Assembly: GCA_005798555.1 (NCBI GenBank)
Contig: SYJA01000041.1
Coordinates: forward strand, 1-40,347
Source: Actinomycetota bacterium
GTDB taxonomy: Bacteria > Actinomycetota > Actinomycetes > S36-B12
Length of the DNA stretch: 40,347 nt
Direction: 5' to 3'
In this document: piece by piece, positions 33,287-40,347 of the stretch
Layout: each line of letters starts with the position of its first letter
How positions within the stretch are numbered: position 1 is the stretch's first letter
Position numbers and translations under genes: made by a program
Notes under the pieces: generated by a model
Database searches by the model: none
Seen by the model: only the letters and a program-made list of their open reading frames with translations
Told to the model about the DNA's origin: nothing

Positions 33287-33313
33287 ACTTACGCTACCGT
33301 AACCAAGGTAAGT
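33287..33313 (-). promoter_or_regulatory. Inverted repeats upstream of the desaturase, candidate TetR operator
   Basis: The region carries an inner palindrome TTACG-CTAC-CGTAA (33289-33302), an outer inverted pair ACTTAC...GTAAGT (33287-33292 and 33308-33313), and a direct repeat ACCGTAAC (33281-33288 and 33296-33303). It lies 40-66 bp before the desaturase start, at a likely promoter, so it is a good candidate site for the co-transcribed TetR protein. Confidence 0.55.
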
Positions 33314-33376
33314 GCGCCATTGAAAAACGGTGCATTTAAGGTGATGCCCCCCAAGTGTTTTTGGGCGTGTCATTGA

Positions 33377-33447
33377 TCCCGGGTCGTCTAGCGGCAGGAC
33401 AGCGGACTTTGAATCCGTCAACGGTGGTTCGATCCCACCCCCGGGAG
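33377..33447 (+). tRNA. tRNA-Gln (anticodon TTG)
   Basis: A 71-nt cloverleaf: acceptor TCCCGGG/CCCGGGA, D arm GTCT-AGCGGCA-GGAC, anticodon stem GCGGA/TCCGT around loop CTTTGAA with anticodon TTG, T arm GGTGG-TTCGATC-CCACC, discriminator G. CCA is not encoded. It precedes glmU, as in mycobacteria. Its last 14 nt are the beginning of a 44-bp sequence that is tandemly repeated downstream. Confidence 0.96.
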
Positions 33448-33580
33448 CTTTTCAAGCTCCGGGGCCCCCGCAGTTGGCCCACCCCCGGGAGCTTTTCAAG
33501 CTCCGGGGCCCCCGCAGTTGGCCCACCCCCGGGAGCTTTTCAAGCTCCGGGGCCCCCGCAGTTGGCCCACCCCCGGGAGC
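33434..33580 (+). repeat. Tandem 44-bp repeats fused to the tRNA-Gln 3' end, each with a hairpin
   Basis: Three identical 44-bp units (33434-33477, 33478-33521, 33522-33565) and a 15-bp partial fourth (33566-33580). Each unit starts with CCCACCCCCGGGAGC, which in unit 1 is the T-arm/acceptor tail of tRNA-Gln plus one base, continues into a hairpin and ends with GCAGTTGG. The hairpin stem is CCCCGGGAGCTT/AAGCTCCGGGG (11 bp, one bulged G, loop TTC), at 33439-33464, 33483-33508 and 33527-33552; no T tract follows. The layout recalls the rtT repeats after E. coli tyrT, which also contain the tRNA 3' end, and tandem U-less actinobacterial terminators. The rest of the gap to glmU (33581-33732) shows no gene. 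Confidence 0.93.
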
Positions 33581-33732
33581 CTTTCCCAACCCACCGGTGC
33601 TGGACACCGGCAGATCCGGCAGGTCCGCACAGATAGAGTTAGGCACCTTCCCCGGTCCGTCGTAGGCGCAGTGCAGTGCTTGACCCCAAGCACGTCCCGC
33701 ATGAGCGCCCGCAGATGAGCGAAGGTGGTGGT

Positions 33733-35199
33733 ATGGCAATGAACCGCCCCGGCGCCGTCATCATCCTTGCCGCTGGCGAGGGCACCCGGATGCGGTCTGC
33801 GACCCCAAAGGTGCTGCACAGCATCGCCGGGCGGTCACTGCTCGGCCACGTCATCGAGGCGGCTGCCACTTTGGAGCCCGAGCACTTGGTGGTGGTAGTT
33901 GGCCACGGCCGCGAGCAGGTCATCGAGCACATTGCCGAGATCGCCCCGTGGGCGTTGATCGTGGTCCAAGCCGAGCAGCATGGCACCGGTCATGCGGTGC
34001 GGGTGGCCCTCGAAGACCTTGACTCAAGGGGGGCGGTGTTGAGTGCTGCGCCGCTGGTGGTGTTGACGGGTGACACCCCGCTGCTCTCCGGCCGCACCCT
34101 AGTGCAGATGGTGGTGGCGCACGGGCAAACGGGCGCCGCTGCGACCGTCCTCACCACGAACCTCGATGACCCATTTGGCTACGGCCGTGTCATCCGAGAT
34201 ACAGGCGGTGGTGTCCAGCGCATTGTCGAGCAAAAAGACGCATCCCCAGACGAACTTGCGATTGCGGAAATCAATTCCGGCATGTATGCCTTCGACCTAG
34301 TTAAGTTACGTGGTGCGTTGGACCGCCTGACCGCGAACAATGCGCAAGGCGAGCAGTATCTCCCCGACGTCATCGGCCTTTTGCGCAGTGACTCTGATGC
34401 GGTCGCAGCATCAATATGTCTGGATTCATCGGAGATCATGGGAGTTAATGACCGCGTGCAACTGGCGGCAGCGGCGGCCATCATGCGCGATCGCATCAAT
34501 TCCCGGTGGATGCACGATGGTGTGGCGATTGCTGATTCTGCTACCGTCTGGCTCGATGTTGACGTCGACATCGCTCCCGATGTCACGATCTTGCCGAACA
34601 CCACCTTGCGCGGCCCGACTTCGATTGCATCGGGGGCGCAGATCGGCCCGGGTACCACGCTGGTGTCGTGTGAAGTCGCCGAGAACGCCACCGTGATCCA
34701 CTCCTGGGCCGAACTCGCGGTTATCGGCGCGGGCAGCCAAGTCGGCCCATTTACCTACCTGCGCCCGGGCACCATATTGGGCGCCGATACTAAAGCGGGG
34801 GCATTCGTCGAAATCAAGAACTCAACCGTTGGGGATTGCTCCAAAGTACCGCACCTGTCTTATGTTGGCGATGCGCAGATCGGGACAGGCAGCAATATTG
34901 GCGCGGCCACAGTGTTCGTCAACTATGACGGGGTGGAGAAGCACCGAACTGTCATTGGTGATCATGTTCGAGTCGGCAGCGACACCATGCTCGTGGCACC
35001 GGTGACAATTGGCGACGGTGCCTATACGGCCGCGGGCTCGGTAATTACCGAATACGTGCCGCCGGGGGCAATGGGGGTCGGCCGGGCGCGCCAACGCAAT
35101 ATCCTCGACTGGGTTCTTAGGCGTAGGCCGGGTACTGAATCAGCGCAGGCCGCAAGTCAATCAACCAAACCCGTAACTCATGCGCAGGAGGATAAGTGA
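33733..35199 (+). CDS. glmU: Bifunctional UDP-N-acetylglucosamine pyrophosphorylase / glucosamine-1-phosphate acetyltransferase
   Basis: A 488-residue GlmU making UDP-GlcNAc for peptidoglycan. The N-terminal uridyltransferase has ILAAGEGTRMRSATPKVLH and QHGTGHAV; the C-terminal half is a left-handed beta helix of hexapeptide repeats with the acetyltransferase site around YLRPGT, EIKNSTVG, KVPHLSYVGDA and NIGAATVFVNYDG. A short disordered tail follows. ATG 33733 is chosen because AAGGTGGTGG precedes it closely; ATG 33739 and 33715 are alternatives. It overlaps prs by 4 bp (GTGA). Confidence 0.97.
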   Translation: MAMNRPGAVIILAAGEGTRMRSATPKVLHSIAGRSLLGHVIEAAATLEPEHLVVVVGHGREQVIEHIAEIAPWALIVVQAEQHGTGHAVRVALEDLDSRGAVLSAAPLVVLTGDTPLLSGRTLVQMVVAHGQTGAAATVLTTNLDDPFGYGRVIRDTGGGVQRIVEQKDASPDELAIAEINSGMYAFDLVKLRGALDRLTANNAQGEQYLPDVIGLLRSDSDAVAASICLDSSEIMGVNDRVQLAAAAAIMRDRINSRWMHDGVAIADSATVWLDVDVDIAPDVTILPNTTLRGPTSIASGAQIGPGTTLVSCEVAENATVIHSWAELAVIGAGSQVGPFTYLRPGTILGADTKAGAFVEIKNSTVGDCSKVPHLSYVGDAQIGTGSNIGAATVFVNYDGVEKHRTVIGDHVRVGSDTMLVAPVTIGDGAYTAAGSVITEYVPPGAMGVGRARQRNILDWVLRRRPGTESAQAASQSTKPVTHAQEDK

Positions 35200-36197
35200 C
35201 CGAACTCGTGGTGGCCAACAAGAAGCGTCTGGTGCTCCTTGCCGGCCGGTCTCATCCGCAATTGGCGAACCAGGTTGCCGCTCATCTTGGCATCCCGTTA
35301 TCGAAGACGACCGCATTTGATTTTGCCAATGGCGAGATCTTCGTCCGATTTCAAGAATCCGTGCGCGGTTGCGATGCCTTTGTGCTCCAGAGTCATACAA
35401 CGCCAATTAACCAATGGATCATGGAGCAATTGATCATGGTCGATGCGTTAAAGCGTGCATCGGCCAAGCGTATAACCGTCGTGATGCCCTTCTACGGGTA
35501 CGCCCGTCAAGATAAGAAGCATCGCGGTCGCGAACCAATCTCGGCTCGGTTGATGGCGGATCTATTCAAGGCTGCTGGTGCCGACCGCTTGATGACAGTT
35601 GATCTCCATACCTCGCAGATACAAGGGTTCTTCGACGGGCCAGTTGATCACCTGTTCGCGCTGCCACTACTCGCATCACATGTTTCGAGCAAGATTGACC
35701 GCTCCCAGATCACCGTCATCTCACCTGATGCTGGTCGGGTGCGGGTGGCAGAGCGCTGGACAGACGTGCTCGGTGCGCCGCTGGCGATAATCCACAAGCG
35801 ACGCAATCCTGATGTGCCCAATCAAGTCCGGGCGCTCGAAGTCGTCGGTGATGTTGAAGGTCGGGTCTGCGTCGTTGTTGACGACATGATCGATACCGGG
35901 GGCACCATCGTGAAAGCGGCCGAGACGCTATTTGGCAACGGGGCGGCCGATGTGATCGTGGCGGCCACCCATGGCATCCTGAGTGAGCCGGCTGCCGAGA
36001 ATCTGCAAAACTCGCGGATTACCGAGGTGATCATCACTGACACCTTGCCGATCGCCGATAGTCATACTTTCCCCAAGCTGACCGTGTTGTCCATCGCGCC
36101 TATTTTGGCCATGGCGGTTAACGAAGTATTTACCGATGGTTCGGTCACCAGCATGTTTGAGGACCCAGACACCTCAGCGGTCAATTCCTCGCACTAG
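35196..36197 (+). CDS. prs: Ribose-phosphate pyrophosphokinase
   Basis: A 333-residue PRPP synthetase. It has FANGEIFVRFQESVRGCD, PYYGYARQDKK-type sequence (here PFYGYARQDKKHRGREPIS), the substrate loop and the PRPP-binding signature VVVDDMIDTGGTIVKAA. It makes PRPP from ribose-5-phosphate and ATP for purine, pyrimidine, His and Trp synthesis and, in actinobacteria, for decaprenyl-phosphoribose. The GTG start overlaps the glmU stop, with AGGAGG just upstream. Same order as M. tuberculosis Rv1018c-Rv1017c. Confidence 0.97.
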   Translation: MTELVVANKKRLVLLAGRSHPQLANQVAAHLGIPLSKTTAFDFANGEIFVRFQESVRGCDAFVLQSHTTPINQWIMEQLIMVDALKRASAKRITVVMPFYGYARQDKKHRGREPISARLMADLFKAAGADRLMTVDLHTSQIQGFFDGPVDHLFALPLLASHVSSKIDRSQITVISPDAGRVRVAERWTDVLGAPLAIIHKRRNPDVPNQVRALEVVGDVEGRVCVVVDDMIDTGGTIVKAAETLFGNGAADVIVAATHGILSEPAAENLQNSRITEVIITDTLPIADSHTFPKLTVLSIAPILAMAVNEVFTDGSVTSMFEDPDTSAVNSSH

Positions 36198-36225
36198 GCC
36201 GGCCGGCTAGCGCAGGGGTGCCGGT

Positions 36226-36240
36226 GGCCAAAATTTGGCC
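36226..36240 (+). promoter_or_regulatory. Palindrome in the prs-rplY gap
   Basis: GGCCAAA-A-TTTGGCC, 7-bp perfect arms around one base, 28 bp after the prs stop. It is followed by a direct repeat ACACTTCG (36247-36254 and 36258-36265, 11-bp period, one helical turn). Both precede rplY by over 90 bp and may be promoter control elements, or the palindrome may be a terminator for prs. No gene is seen in 36198-36356. Confidence 0.45.
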
Positions 36241-36356
36241 CGGGTTACACTTCGATAACACTTCGGCGAGGGTGCCCTGCCTGCTGGTCACCGTGATCGA
36301 CGCGGTCGGCGCCCAACGCGCTTCACCGAGGTGAACATCGCCTAAGGAGAAGTACG

Positions 36357-36941
36357 TTGTCCCAAGTAGCCATCACCGCCAAGGCCCGCTCCGAATTCGG
36401 CAAGGGCGCGGCCCGCAAACTACGCCGCGAAGGCCAGATCCCCGCCGTCATCTACGGCAGTGGGACAGAACTCCTGCACATCACGCTCCCTGAGCATGAA
36501 CTCAACTTGGCTCTGCGCAAGCCTCGGGTGGTGCTCGCTGTCACCTTCGAAGGCTCTACCGTCATCACCAAGCCGCGCGATGTGCAGCGCGATCCGGTCA
36601 AGCGGGTAATTGAGCACCTCGACCTAGTCATCATCTCCAAGCTCGAGGCGGCAACGCGTGGCAACATGGCCGATGCCATGAAGGTAGCTGAGGCAGCGGC
36701 TGTTGAAGCCGGTATCGACCCGGGCACGGTGGCGGCTGCGATGCAGGAGGCAATTGCGCGCGGCGAGGATCCGATGGCCGCGGCATTGCACGCCGTCTCC
36801 GACGTCCGGGCGCAGGCCGAAGCCTATTCTGAGGCCAATGCTGCGCAGGCCGAAGTTGATGACGCAGCTGCAGCCGCGGTAGCAGCAGCAGCCGCTGCGG
36901 CAGCTCCCCCGAGTGCACCAGCCGAACCGGCTGGCGAGTAG
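36357..36941 (+). CDS. rplY: 50S ribosomal protein L25/Ctc with atypical C-terminal domain
   Basis: A 194-residue L25-type protein. Residues 1-94 are a standard 5S-rRNA-binding L25 domain (RSEFGKGAARKLRREGQIPAVIYG, then DVQRDPVKRVIEHLDLVII). The usual long-form (TL5/Ctc) proteins continue with a beta-rich domain (a GEKV-type start and VP-rich strands); here that is not recognisable. Instead residues 95-183 are Ala/Glu-rich and look helical (MADAMKVAEAAAVEAG..., a run of Ala around 170-183), ending in a Pro-rich tail. The start TTG is supported by AAGGAG 7 nt upstream. Followed 24 bp later by pth, the common order. Confidence 0.93.
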   Translation: MSQVAITAKARSEFGKGAARKLRREGQIPAVIYGSGTELLHITLPEHELNLALRKPRVVLAVTFEGSTVITKPRDVQRDPVKRVIEHLDLVIISKLEAATRGNMADAMKVAEAAAVEAGIDPGTVAAAMQEAIARGEDPMAAALHAVSDVRAQAEAYSEANAAQAEVDDAAAAAVAAAAAAAAPPSAPAEPAGE

Positions 36942-36965
36942 CTAGCCGTCGAAAACGCAAACCCC

Positions 36966-37559
36966 ATGACCTGGCTCATTGTGGGCCTGGGCAATCCTGG
37001 TCCGGACTACGCCGCGACCCGGCACAACGTCGGGTACCAAGCGGTCGCCGATTTAGCGACTCGGATGGGTGGGCGGCTAGCAAAGCACAAACGTGCTAGC
37101 GCCCTCGCCTTGGAAGGGAGCCTTGGCCTCCCCGGCTATTCGGTGACTGCGGTGCTGGCACAGCCCCTTTCCTATATGAACCAATCAGGTGGGCCGGTCA
37201 AGGCATTGATGCAGTTCTACGATGTGACCGAGGAGAATTTGATCGTCCTGCACGATGAACTTGATATCCCATTCGGCAGTATCCGGGCGAAGTTCGGTGG
37301 CGGCGATAATGGGCACAATGGTTTGAAGAGCATCCGCAAAGCGCTCGACAATGGTGATTATTTTCGAGTACGACTTGGAATCGGTCGCCCGGTGGGGGCT
37401 GCGGATCCAGCAGAGTTCGTCCTCAGGCCATTCGCGGCTGCGCAGCGAGCCGAGGTCGAGGTCATGGTGGCGCGTGGCGCAGATGCAGCGCAGTCATTAG
37501 TTTTCGAGGGGCTCGAGCGCACGCAGAATGTTTTCAACGGCGACGGGGAGGTGGAGTAG
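36966..37559 (+). CDS. pth: Peptidyl-tRNA hydrolase
   Basis: A 197-residue Pth, recycling peptidyl-tRNA from stalled ribosomes. VGLGNPGPDYAATRHNVGY (6-24) holds the catalytic His H20; PLSYMNQSGGPV and LHDELDIPFGSIRAKFGGGDNGHNGLKSI carry the conserved Asn and the Asp that supports the His. FRVRLGIGRP is also typical. Lies between rplY and a CysQ-like phosphatase gene whose start directly follows its stop. Confidence 0.97.
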   Translation: MTWLIVGLGNPGPDYAATRHNVGYQAVADLATRMGGRLAKHKRASALALEGSLGLPGYSVTAVLAQPLSYMNQSGGPVKALMQFYDVTEENLIVLHDELDIPFGSIRAKFGGGDNGHNGLKSIRKALDNGDYFRVRLGIGRPVGAADPAEFVLRPFAAAQRAEVEVMVARGADAAQSLVFEGLERTQNVFNGDGEVE

Positions 37560-38378
37560 GTGCAGATGCTTCAGGACGCTGAACTATCACGGGCCATTGC
37601 GGCCGAGGCGGGGCAGGTGTTGCTTAGCCTGCGCTCCACCTTGGGTGACCTAGACCCAGCTGATGAAAAGCGCGCGAATGAACTGCGTAAATCCGGTGAC
37701 CGCACCGCGCACGAGTTGATAGCCGCCTTCTTGGCTGAGCACCGACCACATGATGCGTTGTTGAGTGAGGAAGGTGCCGACGATGATCGGCGGTTATCGG
37801 CCGGCCGGGTCTGGATCGTCGATCCACTTGATGGCACTTGGGAGTACGGCCAGGGCCGGGCGGACTTCGCCGTCCATGTTGCACTTTGGCTCTCGGCCAC
37901 GAGCAGCCTTGCCGCCTGCACCGTCGACCTGCCTGCGCAGGGAATGTCGCGTTCGGTGCTCGATGAGGTCAGTGCACCTGCCGCGCTGCCAGCTAATCGA
38001 CCCATCCGAATCGTGGCATCGCGCACCCGGCCACCCGCGACCTTGCCGATGGCCGTTGAACTGCTAGCGGAGGAATTAGCGAAGGCCGGTATAAGTGAGC
38101 AAGGTGTTGAGATTGTTGATGTTGGTTCGGTGGGCGCCAAGGTTAATGAACTTCTTTGTGGGCGCGCGGAGGCTTATGTCCATGACACCGGCTTTTATGA
38201 GTGGGATGTAGCAGCTCCTTATGGGGTCGCTGCACACTACGGTTACCTTGCCAGCCATGTTGACGGGAAGCCTGTCACTTTCAATCACATGCCACCCAAA
38301 GTCACCGACCTGGTAGTGGCCCACCCGCAGCTAGCGCAACTTCTGCGTGAGTGCCTCGCGGAGGCGGCTCGCCAGTGA
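37560..38378 (+). CDS. cysQ: Inositol-monophosphatase-superfamily phosphatase, CysQ-like
   Basis: A 272-residue Mg2+-dependent phosphatase of the IMPase/CysQ fold. Metal-binding residues are in LLSEEGADD (Glu) and VWIVDPLDGTWEY (the DPLDGT motif), and the C-terminal EWDVAAPYGVA supplies the second Asp. CysQ members hydrolyse 3'-phosphoadenosine-5'-phosphate (PAP) and inositol or fructose phosphates; the motif WDVAAP is shared. The start GTG abuts the pth stop and its own stop overlaps mfd by 4 bp, so pth-cysQ-mfd is translationally coupled. Such a gene between pth and mfd is not in the M. tuberculosis order. Substrate is inferred. Confidence 0.88.
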   Translation: MQMLQDAELSRAIAAEAGQVLLSLRSTLGDLDPADEKRANELRKSGDRTAHELIAAFLAEHRPHDALLSEEGADDDRRLSAGRVWIVDPLDGTWEYGQGRADFAVHVALWLSATSSLAACTVDLPAQGMSRSVLDEVSAPAALPANRPIRIVASRTRPPATLPMAVELLAEELAKAGISEQGVEIVDVGSVGAKVNELLCGRAEAYVHDTGFYEWDVAAPYGVAAHYGYLASHVDGKPVTFNHMPPKVTDLVVAHPQLAQLLRECLAEAARQ

Positions 38379-40347
38379 GCCTTACCGGTCTGATCAAGGC
38401 CGTTGCGAGTTCGCCGGACTTCAAGCGGCTGAGCGAATCCACGGTGGCGACCGCGGTCGCACCCAAGTCGTTGGCGCCGATGCTCCTAGCCCAGCTTGCC
38501 GCCCCGATGCCACTTGGCTCCGGCCGGCGGCTCTTAGTTGTCACGGCAACCGGCCGCGAGGCCGATGACCTAGCCGAGACCCTGCGGACTTTGGTGCCGA
38601 CGCGAAACGTCTCAGTATTCCCATCCTGGGAGACCTTGCCCCATGAGCGCCTGTCGCCGTCCCTTGACACCGTAGGACGTCGGGTTGCAATCCTGCGCCG
38701 GCTGGCACATGCAGCTGCCGCTGACCCACTCGTTCAACCAATTGAAATTCTCATCTGCTCGGTGCGCGCGGTCTTGCAACCGATGGCCGCGGGCCTTGGT
38801 GATGTTGAACCGGTGCGGCTGCGCCATGGGGTGATCGCTGACCTCACGACGCTTGTAGAGCGCTTGGTTGAACTGGGTTATGAGCGTAATGATTTAGTGG
38901 AGCGACGCGGGCAGTTCGCGGTCCGGGGCGGCATCCTTGATGTGTTCCCACCACCAGATGAGCACCCCTTGCGAGTTGAGTTCTGGGGTGATGTGGTCGA
39001 AGAAATCCGAACATTTTCAGTTGCTGACCAACGATCGCTCGAGCTGGCGTCCGATGGGCTGTTTGCGCCGCCTGTTCGTGAACTGCTTTTGACTTCGACG
39101 GTGCGGGAGCGAGCGCGAATTATTGGGGTCGCAGCGCCGGAATTGGCTGACATTGTCGGTCGAATTGCCGAGGGCCTACATGTTGAAGGTATGGAGACGC
39201 TGATCCCGGCATTGGTCGACAAGATGGTCACCCTGCCGGAGTTAGTGGACCCGTCATCGACTTTGGTTCTAATCGAACCCGAGCGGATCCGAACACGGGC
39301 CCATGATCTTAAGCGCACCGCCGCCGAGTTCTTGGCGGCGTCTTGGCATAACGCGGCCGTTGGCAACCAAACCCCGATTGACCTAGCCGGGGCTTCCTAT
39401 GCGTCGGTCGATGAAATCTTGGCGACAACCAATGGTCGGTCCATGCCTAGGCTCTCGATCACCCCGCTCGCGACCGATGTTGAACTCTTGGACGCGAAAG
39501 ATGATGAAGTATGTGATTTAGCGGCGGTAGCTGCGCACGAGTATCGCGGTGATGCCGGGTTGGCTTTTGCCGATATCGCCAAGTGGACGCAGGCCGGGTG
39601 GCGGGTGGTAGTAGTCAGCGAGGGTCACGGCTCCGCTGAACGCTTCGTCGAGACCTTAAACGGTGAGGACATCCCAGCTCGCCTGGTGGAGTCATTAGAC
39701 GAGGAGCCGCAGCCGGGGGTAGTCAGCGTGACAACGGCGAGCATGGCCCACGGTTTTGTCCTTGCGGGGTGCGAACTGGCGGTGCTAACCGAGACCGACA
39801 TTGTCGGTCAACGCTCATCGACGAAAGATATGCGGCGGCTGCCATCGAGCAGGCGCCGCACCATTGACCCGCTGACGCTGGCTAAAGGTGATTTTGTGGT
39901 TCATGAGCAGCACGGGGTCGGTCGCTACGTTGAGATGGCAAAGCGTGAAGTCGGTGGTGCATCACGTGAATATTTAGTGGTCGAGTATGCGCCCAGTAAG
40001 CGGGGGCAGCCGGCGGATCGGCTTTATGTTCCAACAGATCAACTTGACTTGGTCACGCGCTTTATCGGCGGTGAGTCACCGAGTGTGCACCGGCTGGGCG
40101 GCGCGGATTGGGAGAAATCGAAGGGGCGGGCTCGCAAGGCGGTCAAGCAGATAGCCGGCGAGCTGATCCGGCTCTACGCTGCCCGTCAGGCTACCAAGGG
40201 CTATGCGTTCGGGGCCGACACACCATGGCAGCGTGAGCTCGAGGACGCGTTCGCATATGTCGAAACCCCCGATCAGCTCTCCTGCATTGATGAGGTAAAA
40301 GTTGATATGCAGCGCGAAGTCCCGATGGATCGGCTGATCTGCGGTGA
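38375..40347 (+). CDS. mfd: Transcription-repair coupling factor Mfd (5' part, truncated by window end)
   Basis: About 657 codons of Mfd are present. The start GTG overlaps the CysQ stop (GTGA). The N-terminal UvrB-homology region contains VFPSWETLPHERLSP and RRVAILRRL; then LVELGYERNDLVERRGQFAVRGGILDVFPP, typical of Mfd. Near residues 505-560 the RNA-polymerase-interacting domain shows HEQHGVGRY and EYLVVEYA, followed by LYVPTDQLDLVTRF. The window ends at MDRLICG, just before the Walker A motif of the translocase, so helicase motifs are not visible. Mfd removes stalled RNA polymerase and recruits UvrA. Confidence 0.96.
   Translation, partial: MSLTGLIKAVASSPDFKRLSESTVATAVAPKSLAPMLLAQLAAPMPLGSGRRLLVVTATGREADDLAETLRTLVPTRNVSVFPSWETLPHERLSPSLDTVGRRVAILRRLAHAAAADPLVQPIEILICSVRAVLQPMAAGLGDVEPVRLRHGVIADLTTLVERLVELGYERNDLVERRGQFAVRGGILDVFPPPDEHPLRVEFWGDVVEEIRTFSVADQRSLELASDGLFAPPVRELLLTSTVRERARIIGVAAPELADIVGRIAEGLHVEGMETLIPALVDKMVTLPELVDPSSTLVLIEPERIRTRAHDLKRTAAEFLAASWHNAAVGNQTPIDLAGASYASVDEILATTNGRSMPRLSITPLATDVELLDAKDDEVCDLAAVAAHEYRGDAGLAFADIAKWTQAGWRVVVVSEGHGSAERFVETLNGEDIPARLVESLDEEPQPGVVSVTTASMAHGFVLAGCELAVLTETDIVGQRSSTKDMRRLPSSRRRTIDPLTLAKGDFVVHEQHGVGRYVEMAKREVGGASREYLVVEYAPSKRGQPADRLYVPTDQLDLVTRFIGGESPSVHRLGGADWEKSKGRARKAVKQIAGELIRLYAARQATKGYAFGADTPWQRELEDAFAYVETPDQLSCIDEVKVDMQREVPMDRLICG

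Noticed and set aside
33434-33580. CRISPR-like array
   Set aside because: The 44-bp repeats are contiguous, with no unique spacers and no cas genes; each unit includes the tRNA tail, so they are tandem duplications.

Overview
The window is a piece of a chromosome from a high-GC actinobacterium (Actinomycetota). Three lines of evidence support this. Gene order from about 16.6 kb to the end follows the Mycobacterium tuberculosis Rv0985c-Rv1020 block (mscL, SAF protein, FmdB-like protein, 5-FTHF cyclo-ligase, galU, rimJ, glpR, pmt, rsmI, metG, tatD, ksgA, ispE, tetR, tRNA-Gln, glmU, prs, rplY, pth, mfd). Many start codons are GTG or TTG. There is also a recurrent leaderless-promoter geometry, with a TANNNT-like hexamer 6-7 nt before the start codon. 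I cannot name genus or family; the lost synteny partners (moeA/glp, rpfB, lpqT) argue against Mycobacterium itself.

Left part (1-10.2 kb): a tmsB-tmsA pair that should make 10-methyl branched fatty acids, a one-TM orphan protein whose 3' end overlaps an MMPL transporter antisense, a ZIP-like membrane protein with a CPA1 Na+/H+ antiporter, tRNA-Arg(CCT), and a cupin/GlcD-type flavin oxidase pair. Middle left (10.2-16.6 kb): a leftward operon of a saccharopine-dehydrogenase-like reductase, an uncharacterised protein and a second MMPL transporter with an unusual repeat-bearing external domain, then a class III aminotransferase. The two MMPL proteins together with lipid-modifying enzymes suggest investment in an unusual cell-envelope lipid.

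Centre (16.6-25.7 kb): mscL, a SAF-domain protein, a Ruc/FmdB-like zinc protein under a perfect CIRCE operator, a paired crcB fluoride channel, an SDR, 5-FTHF cyclo-ligase, galU-rimJ-glpR (with the usual glp/moeA missing), tRNA-Ala(CGC), a DUF6153-like/DUF305 pair with metal-binding character, and a protein O-mannosyltransferase.

Right part (25.7-40.3 kb): housekeeping genes for translation, rRNA modification and isoprenoid, peptidoglycan and nucleotide precursors (rsmI, metG, tatD, ksgA, ispE, glmU, prs, rplY, pth, a CysQ-like phosphatase, mfd). These are interrupted by MarR and TetR regulators and an acyl-CoA desaturase. The strongest oddities are three identical 44-bp tandem repeats fused to the 3' end of tRNA-Gln, each carrying the tRNA tail plus a hairpin, and a ribosomal protein L25 whose usual C-terminal beta domain seems to be replaced by an Ala-rich helical tail. 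mfd runs off the right edge.
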